Shown here piece after piece: positions 1-9,691 of a stretch of 46,034 nt of DNA (its first letter is position 1; the number at the start of each line of letters is the position of its first letter). The DNA is from Phycisphaerales bacterium UBA2402. GTDB taxonomy: Bacteria; Planctomycetota; Phycisphaerae; Phycisphaerales; UBA1924. The DNA is taken from contig DDSA01000121.1 in NCBI GenBank assembly GCA_002343715.1, positions 1 through 46,034 on the forward strand. Reading direction: 5' to 3'. Under the pieces are notes generated by a model that was given only the letters and a program-made list of their open reading frames with translations, was not told the DNA's origin and ran no database searches. The position numbers and the translations under genes were made by a program.

Positions 1-1
1 C

Positions 2-40
2 AAGGTTGTGGAAATGGTCCGCGTGATGATGAAGAAGTAA
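2..40 (+). CDS. gap: C-terminal end of a truncated gene, probably glyceraldehyde-3-phosphate dehydrogenase
   Basis: Only the last twelve codons and a TAA stop are inside the window; the tail reads KVVEMVRVMMKK. Many type I GAPDH proteins end in a similar amphipathic helix (V-V-D-L-hydrophobic, ending in lysines). The next gene on the same strand is pgk, and gap-pgk is a common glycolytic operon order. The identity rests on this tail and on position, so it is tentative. Confidence 0.5.
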   Translation, partial: KVVEMVRVMMKK

Positions 41-86
41 GCGAGCGCCACGGCGTGGCGGTTCCTTGCTAAGCTGAAACCACTCG

Positions 87-128
87 CCCCCGCCGCCCTG
101 GCTCCGCGCCAAGCCGGACGGGGGTTTT
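87..128 (+). terminator. Hairpin with short T run between gap and pgk
   Basis: CCCCCG (87-92) can pair with CGGGGG (119-124), with an inner GGCT/AGCC helix, followed by TTTT at 125-128. The ribosome-binding site of pgk follows at once. It could end the upstream transcript or attenuate read-through into pgk. The T run is short. Confidence 0.45.
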
Positions 129-147
129 GCTTGGAGGGAAAAAGATC

Positions 148-1332
<1,185 letters not shown>

Positions 1333-1390
1333 TCCGACGCTCCGCCTTTCCGCATCCAACGATTGCCCGGGGGCGTACCCCTCTTCCGGC

Positions 1391-1885
1391 GTGATCATCT
1401 TTCTCTTCTATGCCGCGATCGTCTGGTACTGCTGCTTCAAGTGGCGGCGGCATTGGCTCGGTTTCGCGAGCGTCGCGGCGGGCCTGGCGCTGGTCGCCCT
1501 TTCCTCGCTGGCACTCGCTTCGATCGAGCGGTACCTGATCCGAACCGGGTCTGCTAAGACCATGGACGCCAGACTCTTCCATATGCTGCTCGGTGTGGAA
1601 GCCGCCATCGTCGGTGTGGTCGGGATCTTCTTCGCCTGCCTTCCCCGTGAGTCCCCTCAGCGACCGTGCCGCCGCTGCGGGTATGAGCTCAAGGGGCTTG
1701 AAACGTCGAACCCCACGTGCCCCGAGTGCGGACTCTCCAACGCCGCCGCACGCGTCCGCACGATCAGGTGCTCGCTCTGCTCGGAGCGCAGGCCTATCGC
1801 GTCACCCGGAGATGTCTGCGAGTCCTGTGTTCAATCACGCGCCGCCCGCGCCATCCCCGGGCCAGAGCCGTCACCCGCCGAGTGA
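1391..1885 (+). CDS. Small membrane protein with C-terminal zinc ribbons
   Basis: No specific function recognised. From the GTG at 1391 the protein has 164 residues. There are about three hydrophobic segments (residues 1-18, 22-45 and 65-88), then a cytosolic-looking tail with CRRCGYELKG...CPECG, a two-CxxC zinc ribbon seen in many planctomycete membrane proteins, and a second CxxC pair (CSLC...CESC). The reading frame stays open far upstream inside pgk, but the protein-like composition starts here. The start is uncertain because no good ribosome-binding site precedes it. Its end overlaps the end of the convergent hutH by 15 bp. Confidence 0.7.
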   Translation: MIIFLFYAAIVWYCCFKWRRHWLGFASVAAGLALVALSSLALASIERYLIRTGSAKTMDARLFHMLLGVEAAIVGVVGIFFACLPRESPQRPCRRCGYELKGLETSNPTCPECGLSNAAARVRTIRCSLCSERRPIASPGDVCESCVQSRAARAIPGPEPSPAE

Positions 1886-3397
1886 GCCTTCGGCGATCAG
1901 GGAGGCGATGGCCTCGATGTCCGCGGTGGGGGGCCTGTCGGACGTGAGCCGTGGCACCAGCGAGCGAATCACCGCGTGCACCTCCTCAACACCATCCCCC
2001 GACCGAAGCGGCCGGTGATACTCCAGACCCTCCGCGGCGCACAGGAGTTCGATCGCCACGACGTTCCGGGCCAACTCCAAAACCCGCGCGGCCTTCGCCG
2101 CGGCGCGAGGCCCGAACGAGTTGTAATCCTCGATGCCTGCGCTGGTCGGGATGTTCGACACGCTCGCCGGCATGCACAGCCCGATGATCTCGTTGCAGCA
2201 GGCCGCCGCTGTGTACTGCGCGATCATCAGCCCGGAGTTCAGGCCCGGATCGGGAGCAAGGTAAGGCCGAAGACGGCTCTCCGCATCGAACGCCGAGACG
2301 ATCCAGAAGGTGCGTCGCTCGCTGATCCCGGCGATGTGCGCCAGGGCGACGGCCGCGCAGTCCAGCGGGATCGCCAGCGGCATGCCGTGAAAGTTCCCTG
2401 CGGAGATGATGCTCCCCGGAGAGCCGGAGCGATCGGCGAACACCAGCGGGTTGTCGGTCACGGCGCCCAGTTCCCGCTCCACCGCGCCTCGGACGTACGA
2501 GAGCGCATCCGCCGCGGCGCCCAGCACCTGCGGTGTGCATCGCAGGGAGTAGGGGTCTTGCACGCGGGGATCATTCTCGCGGTGGGAGGGGATGATCTGG
2601 CTTCCGACGAGCAGCGCACGCAAACGCTCCGCGACGTGAATCTGGCCGGTCTGGCACCTGACCTCATGAACACGGGGATCAAGAAAGGAGTCGGTGCCGC
2701 GGCAGGCATCGATCGACATGGCCGCAGCGATCAGGGCGGCGTCGAGGAGCCGCTCCGCATCGGCGATGAGCAGCGCCGCGCGAGCGGCCATGAGGTGCGT
2801 GCCGTTGATGATGGCCAATCCCTCCTTGGCTTCGAGCGTGATCGGACGGATACCTGCTGCCTTCAGCGCGGTGGCGGCATCCGTCCAGGGGCCTCCCTTG
2901 ACGGACACTGCGCCCTCGCCGATCAAGGCCAGACCGATCGCGGCGAGCGGGGCGAGGTCGCCGGAAGCGCCGACCGAGCCGATCGAAGGTACTCGGGGCG
3001 TGAGGCCGGCGTTGAGCAGCCCGAGGAGGGTGTCGATGATGACGGGGCGGACGCCCGACTTGCCGCGCGAGAGCGAGGCGGCCAGGAGGAGCATCATGCC
3101 GCGGACGACATCATCCGGGAGCGGCTCGCCGATCCCCGCGGAGTGCGAACGGATGAGGTTTCTTTGAAGTGCCCGCAGATCGTCGGGCGCGATGCGGCGG
3201 CGGGAGAGCGAACCGAAGCCGGTATTGATGCCGTAATGAGGCAGTCCATCGGAGAGGGCGGATTCAACGACCGTGCGTGCCGCGTTGAGGCCGGGGATGG
3301 CGGCTTTGTCGAGGATGACTGCGCGTTCGCGGCGTGCGACAGAGAGGACATCTTCGATGGAGCATGGCGATGTGGAGAGCGATAGCGGGTCGGTCAT
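1871..3397 (-). CDS. hutH: Histidine ammonia-lyase
   Basis: Catalyses non-oxidative removal of ammonia from L-histidine to give urocanate, the first step of the Hut pathway. The protein is 508 residues, as expected. The Ala-Ser-Gly triad that cyclises into the MIO electrophile is at residues 144-146 within GSVGASGDLAPL. Other family features are YGINTGFG near residue 60 and the NGTHLMAARAAL stretch. The start at 3397 gives MTDPLSLS; two in-frame ATGs lie slightly upstream. No strong ribosome-binding site is seen. The other hut genes are not nearby, so histidine degradation would be encoded elsewhere. An aromatic ammonia-lyase is a less likely alternative. Confidence 0.93.
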   Translation of the reverse strand: MTDPLSLSTSPCSIEDVLSVARRERAVILDKAAIPGLNAARTVVESALSDGLPHYGINTGFGSLSRRRIAPDDLRALQRNLIRSHSAGIGEPLPDDVVRGMMLLLAASLSRGKSGVRPVIIDTLLGLLNAGLTPRVPSIGSVGASGDLAPLAAIGLALIGEGAVSVKGGPWTDAATALKAAGIRPITLEAKEGLAIINGTHLMAARAALLIADAERLLDAALIAAAMSIDACRGTDSFLDPRVHEVRCQTGQIHVAERLRALLVGSQIIPSHRENDPRVQDPYSLRCTPQVLGAAADALSYVRGAVERELGAVTDNPLVFADRSGSPGSIISAGNFHGMPLAIPLDCAAVALAHIAGISERRTFWIVSAFDAESRLRPYLAPDPGLNSGLMIAQYTAAACCNEIIGLCMPASVSNIPTSAGIEDYNSFGPRAAAKAARVLELARNVVAIELLCAAEGLEYHRPLRSGDGVEEVHAVIRSLVPRLTSDRPPTADIEAIASLIAEGSLGG

Positions 3398-3467
3398 GTG
3401 TGAAGAGGGTTGGGTGAGCGATGTGAGGAAGCAAGATTCGAACATCAAAACAAAGCAAGCCCCCCGC

Positions 3468-3487
3468 TCTTATAACGTCCTATAAGA
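3468..3487. promoter_or_regulatory. 7-bp inverted repeat upstream of hutH
   Basis: TCTTATA (3468-3474) and TATAAGA (3481-3487) form a perfect dyad with a 6-nt spacer, about 70 bp upstream of the hutH start, in a locally AT-rich stretch. This could be an operator or overlap the hutH promoter. AT-rich dyads also arise by chance. Confidence 0.35.
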
Positions 3488-3579
3488 TATATTATGTATA
3501 ATCAATATGAGAGAGGTTGGTGGCTGTTTCATCGTGGGCGAAGTGACCGCCAACTCCTGCTCCCTGCTGTGTTCGAGCA

Positions 3580-4062
3580 TCAGAGCGTTAACTCAAAGAA
3601 TCTCGTGTCCGGGATCGGGTCGTTGTTGTACCTGGGGATGTCCTTGAAGCCGAGTGATTCGTAGAGTCGCTGGGCTGAGGTCATGGCTGTGTCGGTGTCG
3701 AGACGCATGGCGGCGTAGTTCATGGACTTCGCCCGGGCGATGAGTTCCTCGCAGAGAGCGCGGCCGAGGCCGGCGGCTCGGTGCGTGGGACGGACGAAGA
3801 GGCGCTTCATCTCGCAGATGCGGCCGCGTGGGGCGGGGTCGATCTCGCGGAGGGCGATGCACCCGACGGGCATGGCGCCGTCCAGAGCGAGGAGCAGGAC
3901 TCCTGTTGGCGGGGCGTAGCGACCGGGGAGCGATGCCATCTCGGTGTCGAAGCCCTGGAAACAGAGAGGCGTTGAGATGCTGTCGCGGTACTCCAGCATC
4001 AGCGATTTCGCGTGGGTGATATGGTCCGGGGATTCGGCGGGGATGATGCGGATGGGCGGCAT
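3580..4062 (-). CDS. GNAT-family N-acetyltransferase
   Basis: Predicted cytosolic acetyl-CoA-dependent N-acetyltransferase; the substrate cannot be read from sequence. The acetyl-CoA-binding motif A is clear: CEMKRLFVRPTHRAAGLGRAL, with the R-x-x-G-x-G/A core, followed by the LYESLGF motif B common to GNATs. From MPPIRI the protein has 160 residues, normal for the fold. The frame extends to 4146, but the extra N-terminus looks non-conserved. The gene reads in the same direction as hutH and lies upstream of it, with about 180 bp between, so co-transcription is possible but not evident. Confidence 0.88.
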   Translation of the reverse strand: MPPIRIIPAESPDHITHAKSLMLEYRDSISTPLCFQGFDTEMASLPGRYAPPTGVLLLALDGAMPVGCIALREIDPAPRGRICEMKRLFVRPTHRAAGLGRALCEELIARAKSMNYAAMRLDTDTAMTSAQRLYESLGFKDIPRYNNDPIPDTRFFELTL

Positions 4063-4168
4063 GGATATGGCGGCAGCTCCAAACTGTCTGCTTGGTGATG
4101 TGCTCTGATGCTTGACGAAGTAACAGGCCCTCGTGCCGAAAGGCACATCGTTCCGATCGGTGTGCTGT

Positions 4169-5509
4169 TCACGAGCTCGGGGATCTGATGCGTGCGTTGA
4201 TTGCTCGGCACGCCACGGTGATGCACGCGATGGCGAACGCGCTCGCGACGATGACCAGGAAGAGTCGCATCGCGATCCGATCGATCAGTCGCCGCGAAGC
4301 GGCATCGGCCTGGGCGAGTTGCTCGGAGAGGCCGGACGATAGTTGATCCTGCTGTTTGGCGAGAATCGCGTTCATCCGTTCGAGAGTCTGGGCGGATTGC
4401 ACCTCGAAATCCGCGGCGAGTCTGACCGCCGCGGATTGAAGGCCCGCCGCGAACTCGTGCCCGAGATGTTCGACCGTGGTGGTGCGCTCCGTGTTGAAAG
4501 CGGTGGTTGTCTTCTCGATGAAATCACTGACCTGCCTGGACAGGGCCGTGTCGAGTTGTTCGATCGCGGCGGCACGCTCCTTGGGCAGTTCGTCGAGCGT
4601 TCTGTCGTACGAAGCGACGAGCTGACGCGTTGACGCGGTAAACTCGCTCAGTGAATCGGTGATTCTCGTGCTATTCTCCACGAGTTGCCGCATCTCGCCA
4701 ACACCCATCACTCGGGTTGTGGTCAGTTCGACCTGCCATCCGAGAATCACGGGAGTTCGCTTCGCGAAGAAAGCCAATCGTTCGGCGAGCAGACGGGATT
4801 CCTGCAGCTCGCGGGTGGCGGGCGTGAGATTGGCCGAGGGATCGATCCAGAGCAAGGAGAGAATGCTGCTGGGCGCGACGACCTGTCCGCTCGCGCCGGC
4901 TTGTCTCGCGGTGGCGAACTCCTGGAGCCGCACCCAGGAGAGGTCGTGTCGGTCGGGGTTCTCCGTTCTCCACTGAACAATCAGCTCCCGCAGTTCCCGC
5001 TTCTGCTGCTGCGTCAGAACCCGGTCGGCGTGACTCCACACGTCCCGCTCCGCGGTGGCGAAGGCTGTGAGGAGTGCGAGTCGATCCGTGTCTGAAAAGG
5101 CATCGGCGGCCCAAGGTTCTTCGAGCCACATCCGTTGCAGCATAACCATTGTCACCAGATCCACCAGACCGACATACGGGTTGGGGCCGCTGGCGGCTGA
5201 CAACGCCGCGAGTCCGGTGCTCAGGCGTAAGCGGGCGGCACGCGTCCTTGAGTCCGGGGTATCCGCGCGGGTGAACACGACATCACAGGCATCGGCGATG
5301 GTAAACATGACCTTGTCGCTGAGGCTCATCAGGGCGGACTGCGTCTCGACGGCGCTGAGTGTTGAATCGCGCCACTGGTTTCCGAACCTGCGGGTTGTTG
5401 AGGGTTCCGCGCAGCCGGTCATGAAGAACGCGAGCAGAAGGAGTACGAGACAGCGGAACGAACGCCGTCTGAGGCGGTCGAGCGGGGTGAGCCAATCCTC
5501 AGAGTTCAA
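4169..5509 (-). CDS. Predicted lipoprotein with long coiled coil and C-terminal membrane helix
   Basis: No named family recognised. With the TTG start at 5509 the N-terminus is a basic segment (RLRRRSFR), a leucine-rich core and the lipobox FMTGC, so Cys would be lipidated outside the cytoplasmic membrane. GGAG lies about 7 nt upstream of this TTG. The middle is helical and soluble. Roughly the last 170 residues before the end are Gln/Glu/Ala/Thr-rich heptad-like helix, and the C-terminus holds one membrane helix (LFLVIVASAFAIACITVAC) and a short basic tail. This gives a protein anchored at both ends. A longer start (ATG at 5620) is possible but would bury the signal peptide. Confidence 0.7.
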   Translation of the reverse strand: MNSEDWLTPLDRLRRRSFRCLVLLLLAFFMTGCAEPSTTRRFGNQWRDSTLSAVETQSALMSLSDKVMFTIADACDVVFTRADTPDSRTRAARLRLSTGLAALSAASGPNPYVGLVDLVTMVMLQRMWLEEPWAADAFSDTDRLALLTAFATAERDVWSHADRVLTQQQKRELRELIVQWRTENPDRHDLSWVRLQEFATARQAGASGQVVAPSSILSLLWIDPSANLTPATRELQESRLLAERLAFFAKRTPVILGWQVELTTTRVMGVGEMRQLVENSTRITDSLSEFTASTRQLVASYDRTLDELPKERAAAIEQLDTALSRQVSDFIEKTTTAFNTERTTTVEHLGHEFAAGLQSAAVRLAADFEVQSAQTLERMNAILAKQQDQLSSGLSEQLAQADAASRRLIDRIAMRLFLVIVASAFAIACITVACRAINARIRSPSS

Positions 5510-5879
5510 TGGGCACTCCGCGGTAATCACCGTGTCACGGAGCGGGGCAATGCGTGCTGCATCGGTTCGGGGAGAACAGAGTGCTGTGCCGGGGTGGGTG
5601 ATGGCGTTCGTGCCTTGCATCGAGCGATGATAGTTGTCCGGGTTGACCTTCAGTTTCAACTCCCCCACCACCGACGCTGAGTCGGGCTTCGCCGGGTTGA
5701 GAGGGCCGGGGTACTGATCGCGCCTTCGCGGCATCTCTTGCAGGAAGCGGATCTATTCTGTGGATGTGTGCGGCGCTCTCGACTGCCGTATGGTCATTCG
5801 CGTGATCCGTGCATGTACGGCACTTCCGCATCGTCTCGTGTACTTCTTCACCATTACCCCCCCCGGGTCATAGATTCTC
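5510..5879. other. Divergent intergenic region between the lipoprotein and cls
   Basis: About 370 bp if the TTG start of the lipoprotein is right. It should hold promoters for both divergent genes. I see no convincing consensus promoter, RNA gene or conserved small gene. A C-run lies just before the cls start, at about 5857-5864. Confidence 0.4.
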
Positions 5880-7316
5880 ATGAACTGGATGGACGCGAGT
5901 CTTTGGATCTGGACGCTGCTTCTCGGTGAGTGGCTGATCCGGCTCATCATGCTGGTTGTTGTTCCCTTCAGGAGGTCGCCGGCGGCGACGAAGGGTTGGC
6001 TGCTGCTCATCTTCTTTGAGCCGTGGATCGGGTTGTTTCTGTACCTGCTGATCGGTCGGGCGAAACTGATGCGTTGGCAACGGGATCGTCTGGCTCTTCT
6101 GCCGAGAGTCATGTCGCGGGTCGCGGATCGGCTTCACGGTCACCCGAACCGATTTCAGCCGGACGTTGCTCCGGGGCTATTGCAGGCCGTCAACCTCGCG
6201 ACCAATCTCGGCCAAAGCCCGATTCTGGGAGGGAATCACGTTGAGTTGCTCGCCGAGTATGACGGCACGATCTCGCGTCTTGTTGCGGATATCGATGCGG
6301 CGGAGCACCATGTTCACTTTCTGTACTACATCTTTGCGGATGACCACGCGACCGCGCCTGTGATCGAAGCACTCGGGCGCGCCCGCTCTCGTGGAGTGAT
6401 CTGCCGCGTGCTCGCGGATGCGATCGGCTCGCGGTCGGGGCTTCGGACGCTTCGTCCGAAGTTGACGGCGATGGGTGTTTTCGTTCATGAGATGCTGCCG
6501 GTGAGCCTGGTGCCGTGGAGGATGGCGAGACTGGATCTTCGCAACCACCGGAAAATCGCGGTAATCGACGGCCGGATCGGGTACACCGGGTCGCAGAACT
6601 TGGTCGCCGCGGACTCAAAGAAGGACATCGTCTACGTCGATCTCATGGTCCGCGTGACCGGCCCGGTGGTGATGGAGTTGCAATATATCTTTGCCGCGGA
6701 CTGGTTTCTGGAGTCCGGCGAGGTACTCGACGGCGAGAAGGAGTTTCCCGAGCCGATGGTCGCCGGGGAGGTAGCGGCGCAGGTGCTGCCGAGCGGGCCT
6801 GATTTCCCGATGCAGAACAATCAACGGCTGTTTGTCGCCCTGATTCATGGGGCGCACAAGCGGGTGGTGCTCACGACCCCGTACTTCATCCCGGATGAGC
6901 CTCTCCTGCAGGCGATGCAAACCGCGGTGCTGCGCGGCGTGGAGGTACACCTCTTTGTATCGGAACAAGGGGATCAGCCGGTGGTGTCGCTGGCGCAGGA
7001 ATCCTATTACGAGGAGTTGTTGCGCTCCGGCGTGCGGATCCACCTGTTCCGGGGCGGCTTCCTTCACGCCAAGCACTTGAGCATCGATGATTCTCTCTCG
7101 CTGATCGGATCGAGCAACCTGGATGTGCGGTCGTTCGCGCTCAACGCCGAGGTGATGCTCGTCATCTACGAACGTGCCGTCACGGCGCGCCTTGTCGTTG
7201 AGCAAGAGCGGTACCGATCGGAGAGCCGTCCGCTCACCATCGAGGCCTGGTCGCGTCGGTCCTTTTTCCGAACGGTGGGGCAGAATCTTGCCCGGATGCT
7301 CAGCCCGCTGGTGTGA
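5880..7316 (+). CDS. cls: Cardiolipin synthase, phospholipase D type
   Basis: Membrane enzyme that joins two phosphatidylglycerol molecules into cardiolipin and glycerol. It has 478 residues, typical of Cls. Two N-terminal membrane segments are visible (about residues 6-28 and 39-60, with FEPWIGLFLYLLIG). Two phospholipase D HxKxxxxD motifs follow: HRKIAVIDG near residue 222 and HAKHLSIDD near residue 395, the latter followed by IGSSNLDVRSFALNAE, a cardiolipin synthase signature. The ATG at 5880 is the first in-frame start and gives the normal N-terminus, although no strong ribosome-binding site precedes it. It is divergent from the upstream lipoprotein gene. Confidence 0.95.
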   Translation: MNWMDASLWIWTLLLGEWLIRLIMLVVVPFRRSPAATKGWLLLIFFEPWIGLFLYLLIGRAKLMRWQRDRLALLPRVMSRVADRLHGHPNRFQPDVAPGLLQAVNLATNLGQSPILGGNHVELLAEYDGTISRLVADIDAAEHHVHFLYYIFADDHATAPVIEALGRARSRGVICRVLADAIGSRSGLRTLRPKLTAMGVFVHEMLPVSLVPWRMARLDLRNHRKIAVIDGRIGYTGSQNLVAADSKKDIVYVDLMVRVTGPVVMELQYIFAADWFLESGEVLDGEKEFPEPMVAGEVAAQVLPSGPDFPMQNNQRLFVALIHGAHKRVVLTTPYFIPDEPLLQAMQTAVLRGVEVHLFVSEQGDQPVVSLAQESYYEELLRSGVRIHLFRGGFLHAKHLSIDDSLSLIGSSNLDVRSFALNAEVMLVIYERAVTARLVVEQERYRSESRPLTIEAWSRRSFFRTVGQNLARMLSPLV

Positions 7317-7506
7317 GCTTCTTCCATGGTTCGTATGCTGACCAGATGTGAGTTGGCGAGGATCTTTCACGGTCTATGATGCGCCGGGTTCTGAGACATG
7401 AGGTGTGATCGCTGAGACTCATCCATATTGGGTGGCTCCGAACGCTCCGATTGTTTAGTCAACTTAAGTAACAACATCAGATTCTTCGGCAATAAGGGAC
7501 ACACAC

Positions 7507-7998
7507 ATGGCGAACCTCACGGTATGGAAGTTTGAAACCGCCTCCGGCGCGACCGAAGCCCTGACTACGCTCGCGGAGCTGCAGCGGCGGCATCACATCA
7601 TCCTGATCGACGCTGCCGTGGTGACGTGGCCTACGGGCAAGAAGCAGCCCCGCACGCGGCAGGCGGTCGATCTGGTCGGTCGTGGAGCGCTGGACGGGGC
7701 GTTCTGGGGGATGCTGTTCGGGCTGCTGTTTTTCGCGCCGTTGCTGGGGATGCTGGTGGGCGCGGCGGTGGGCGGAGTATCCGGGAAGTTCAAGGACTAC
7801 GGGATCAATGATGATTTTATCAAGGACGTTCGGTCAAAGGTGACCGAAGGGACTTCGGCGCTCTTTCTCCTGACCGGCGCTGCCGATCGGGAGAAGGTAC
7901 AGGAGGCCTTTCAGAACACGAAGATGGAGTTGATTTCCTCCAATCTGTCCGAGACCCAGGAGGCGGAACTCCGCGCGACGTTTGGCGGCAACGAATGA
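7507..7998 (+). CDS. DUF1269 family membrane protein
   Basis: Function unknown. The 163-residue protein matches the layout of DUF1269: a soluble N-terminal alpha/beta part beginning MANLTVWKFET, the motif GALDGAFWGMLFGLLFF, a glycine-rich hydrophobic hairpin (residues about 62-95) and a C-terminal soluble part with SALFLL and a regulatory-looking EAELRATFG tail. The family is widespread in planctomycetes and proteobacteria and often looks stress-associated. AAGGGA about ten bases upstream of the ATG is a plausible ribosome-binding site. It appears monocistronic, with about 190 bp before it and 600 bp after it. Confidence 0.85.
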   Translation: MANLTVWKFETASGATEALTTLAELQRRHHIILIDAAVVTWPTGKKQPRTRQAVDLVGRGALDGAFWGMLFGLLFFAPLLGMLVGAAVGGVSGKFKDYGINDDFIKDVRSKVTEGTSALFLLTGAADREKVQEAFQNTKMELISSNLSETQEAELRATFGGNE

Positions 7999-8593
7999 GC
8001 AGGAGAGTGAAATGCCCGCATCACGCACCGGCTGATGCCGCGAGCGTGACTCGTGACTGCCTGGATTGGTAGACCGCGGCACTGATCGGAGCGATCACGA
8101 GGTTGTCGAATGCCGACACGTTTGATCGTGCACGCGTCCGTCGCCGCTTTTTTCACCTGGGTCATTCCCCTTTATCGCAGTCATGAACCGTCCGCCTTCA
8201 CGCGCCTGTTCCGAAACACCGATTTGCTGGCGATGGTGTTCGATCGGTCGTTGGACTGCCCGTAAGGAACCGAGCCGGTCATCACCGTGTTCCCTCGCGG
8301 GCTGGTCCCGCGTCGTCTGGGAACAGTCCTTCGCGCTTCAATGCGCCGGCGGGTTCTTGCTGACGAATCCGGCCGAGGCTCGGCTTCATTTCCGCCTGCA
8401 TGACTCATGATGTTCTTTTCATCACGGTCTGATGATCGACGGCGCGCGGTCGTATCATTGAGGCGAGCGGCGTGGGGCTTGAGTTGACCGGCGACTGTGC
8501 GGGGCGTGTCGGGCGTGGTAGTCATAAGTTTCAGGGGGTCAACCCCCGCACATCCGTGTGCGTGTGACGATCGGATGATTTGAACGAGATTCG
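7999..8593. other. Unassigned region of about 600 bp
   Basis: Open frames exist on both strands (for example 8183-8410 plus and 8181-8525 minus), but their translations are Arg/Ser/Pro-rich and look like chance frames of GC-rich DNA. A GGGGGT/ACCCCC hairpin lies at 8534-8547, shortly before the next gene. No RNA gene recognised. It could be the remains of a decayed gene. Confidence 0.4.
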
Positions 8594-9667
8594 ATGCGAA
8601 TGACCGATCCTTGCACAGACGCGAGCACTACCGATACTTCCGCCCGGAGACGGGTGCCGACGGGCCTTCCCGGGTGGGTTCGCGCGGTGCTCCGCTTTGT
8701 CCGCACAACCCTCATTATCTTCGCGAAGTTCGTTCTGGCGGCCTGGCTGGTGCTGGCTGTCTACTACTCGAATCTGCCCTGGCCGTGGGCAAGGTTCGCG
8801 CTGGCGGCAGCGCTCGCGGCCTTTGCGGTGTGGGCGCTGTGCATCTCGAACCGGAGGGCGACGCGGACCGTGTTCGCGGTGGTTTACGTCCTGGTCGTCT
8901 TCTGGTGGATCATGATCCCCCCGTCGCACCACAGGCCGTGGCGTCCGGAAGTGGCGGTTCTGCCCCGGGCGATCATCGACGGTGACCGGGTTCGCATGGA
9001 GGGAGTGCGGAACTTCGAGTTCCGCGACCGGGATGATTTCACGGAACGTTACGAGACGCGGGAGTTCTCGCTCGATCACGTGACATCGCTCGATCTGTTC
9101 GTCTCGTACTGGGCGAAAGGCCCGGTGGCGCACACCTTCGTCAGCTTCAACTTCGATGACGGCACGCCGCCGCTGTGCATCTCGATCGAGACACGTCCGG
9201 AAGTCGGCGAGGGATTTGACCCGATCGCGTCGCTGTTCAAGCAGTTTGAGTTGATCTATGTGGTCGGGGATGAGCATGACCTGGTGGGGTCGCGGGCGAG
9301 TCATCGGGATGAAGAGGTATTCATCTACCCGCTCCGAACCGAGCCGGAAGGCGTACGGAGGCTTTTGCGGGTGTATCTCGAGCGGATCAATGAGATTTAC
9401 GATCGTGCGGAGTTCTATCACCTTCTGAAGAACAACTGCACGATCAACATCGTCCGGTACGCCAACACGGCGGGCCGGGGCGGGCGGTTCGATTTCCGGC
9501 ATGTGTTCAACGGATGGATTGATCGGTATCTGTTTGCGGCGGGCTGGGTCGATACCAGCATTCCGTTCGAGGAACTCCGTCGGCGTGCCTGGATCACGGA
9601 GATCGCCAAGGCCGCGGCGCACGCGCCGGACTTTTCGTCACGGATCCGGGCCTCTCACACGCCGTGA
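8594..9667 (+). CDS. Membrane protein with Lnb_N (DUF4105) periplasmic domain
   Basis: About three membrane segments occupy residues 30-115 (LIIFAKFVLAAWLVLAV; FALAAALAAFAVWAL; TVFAVVYVLVVFWW). An extracytoplasmic domain follows with the DUF4105 pattern: PSHHRPWRPEVAVLPRA, VRNFEFRDRDDF, SYWAKGPVAHTFVSF, ISIETRPEVGEGF, FELIYVVGDEHDL and NNCTINIVRYA. The conserved His, Ser and Cys residues of this domain (SYW, AHTF, NNCT) are present and suggest a papain-like hydrolase fold; the family's substrate is not settled. A second ATG at 8600 is an equally possible start. It sits 24 bp upstream of the next secreted-protein gene and may be co-transcribed with it. Confidence 0.88.
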   Translation: MRMTDPCTDASTTDTSARRRVPTGLPGWVRAVLRFVRTTLIIFAKFVLAAWLVLAVYYSNLPWPWARFALAAALAAFAVWALCISNRRATRTVFAVVYVLVVFWWIMIPPSHHRPWRPEVAVLPRAIIDGDRVRMEGVRNFEFRDRDDFTERYETREFSLDHVTSLDLFVSYWAKGPVAHTFVSFNFDDGTPPLCISIETRPEVGEGFDPIASLFKQFELIYVVGDEHDLVGSRASHRDEEVFIYPLRTEPEGVRRLLRVYLERINEIYDRAEFYHLLKNNCTINIVRYANTAGRGGRFDFRHVFNGWIDRYLFAAGWVDTSIPFEELRRRAWITEIAKAAAHAPDFSSRIRASHTP

Positions 9668-9691
9668 GCATCCTACATTGCGGACAACTTC

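Noticed and set aside
1976..3385. 469-codon plus-strand frame opposite hutH
   Set aside because: It is antisense to a clear histidine ammonia-lyase, is Arg/Asp-rich and lacks any recognisable motif.
8181..8525. Short frames on both strands in the 8.0-8.6 kb gap
   Set aside because: Low-complexity Arg/Ser translations, no ribosome-binding site and no recognisable similarity.
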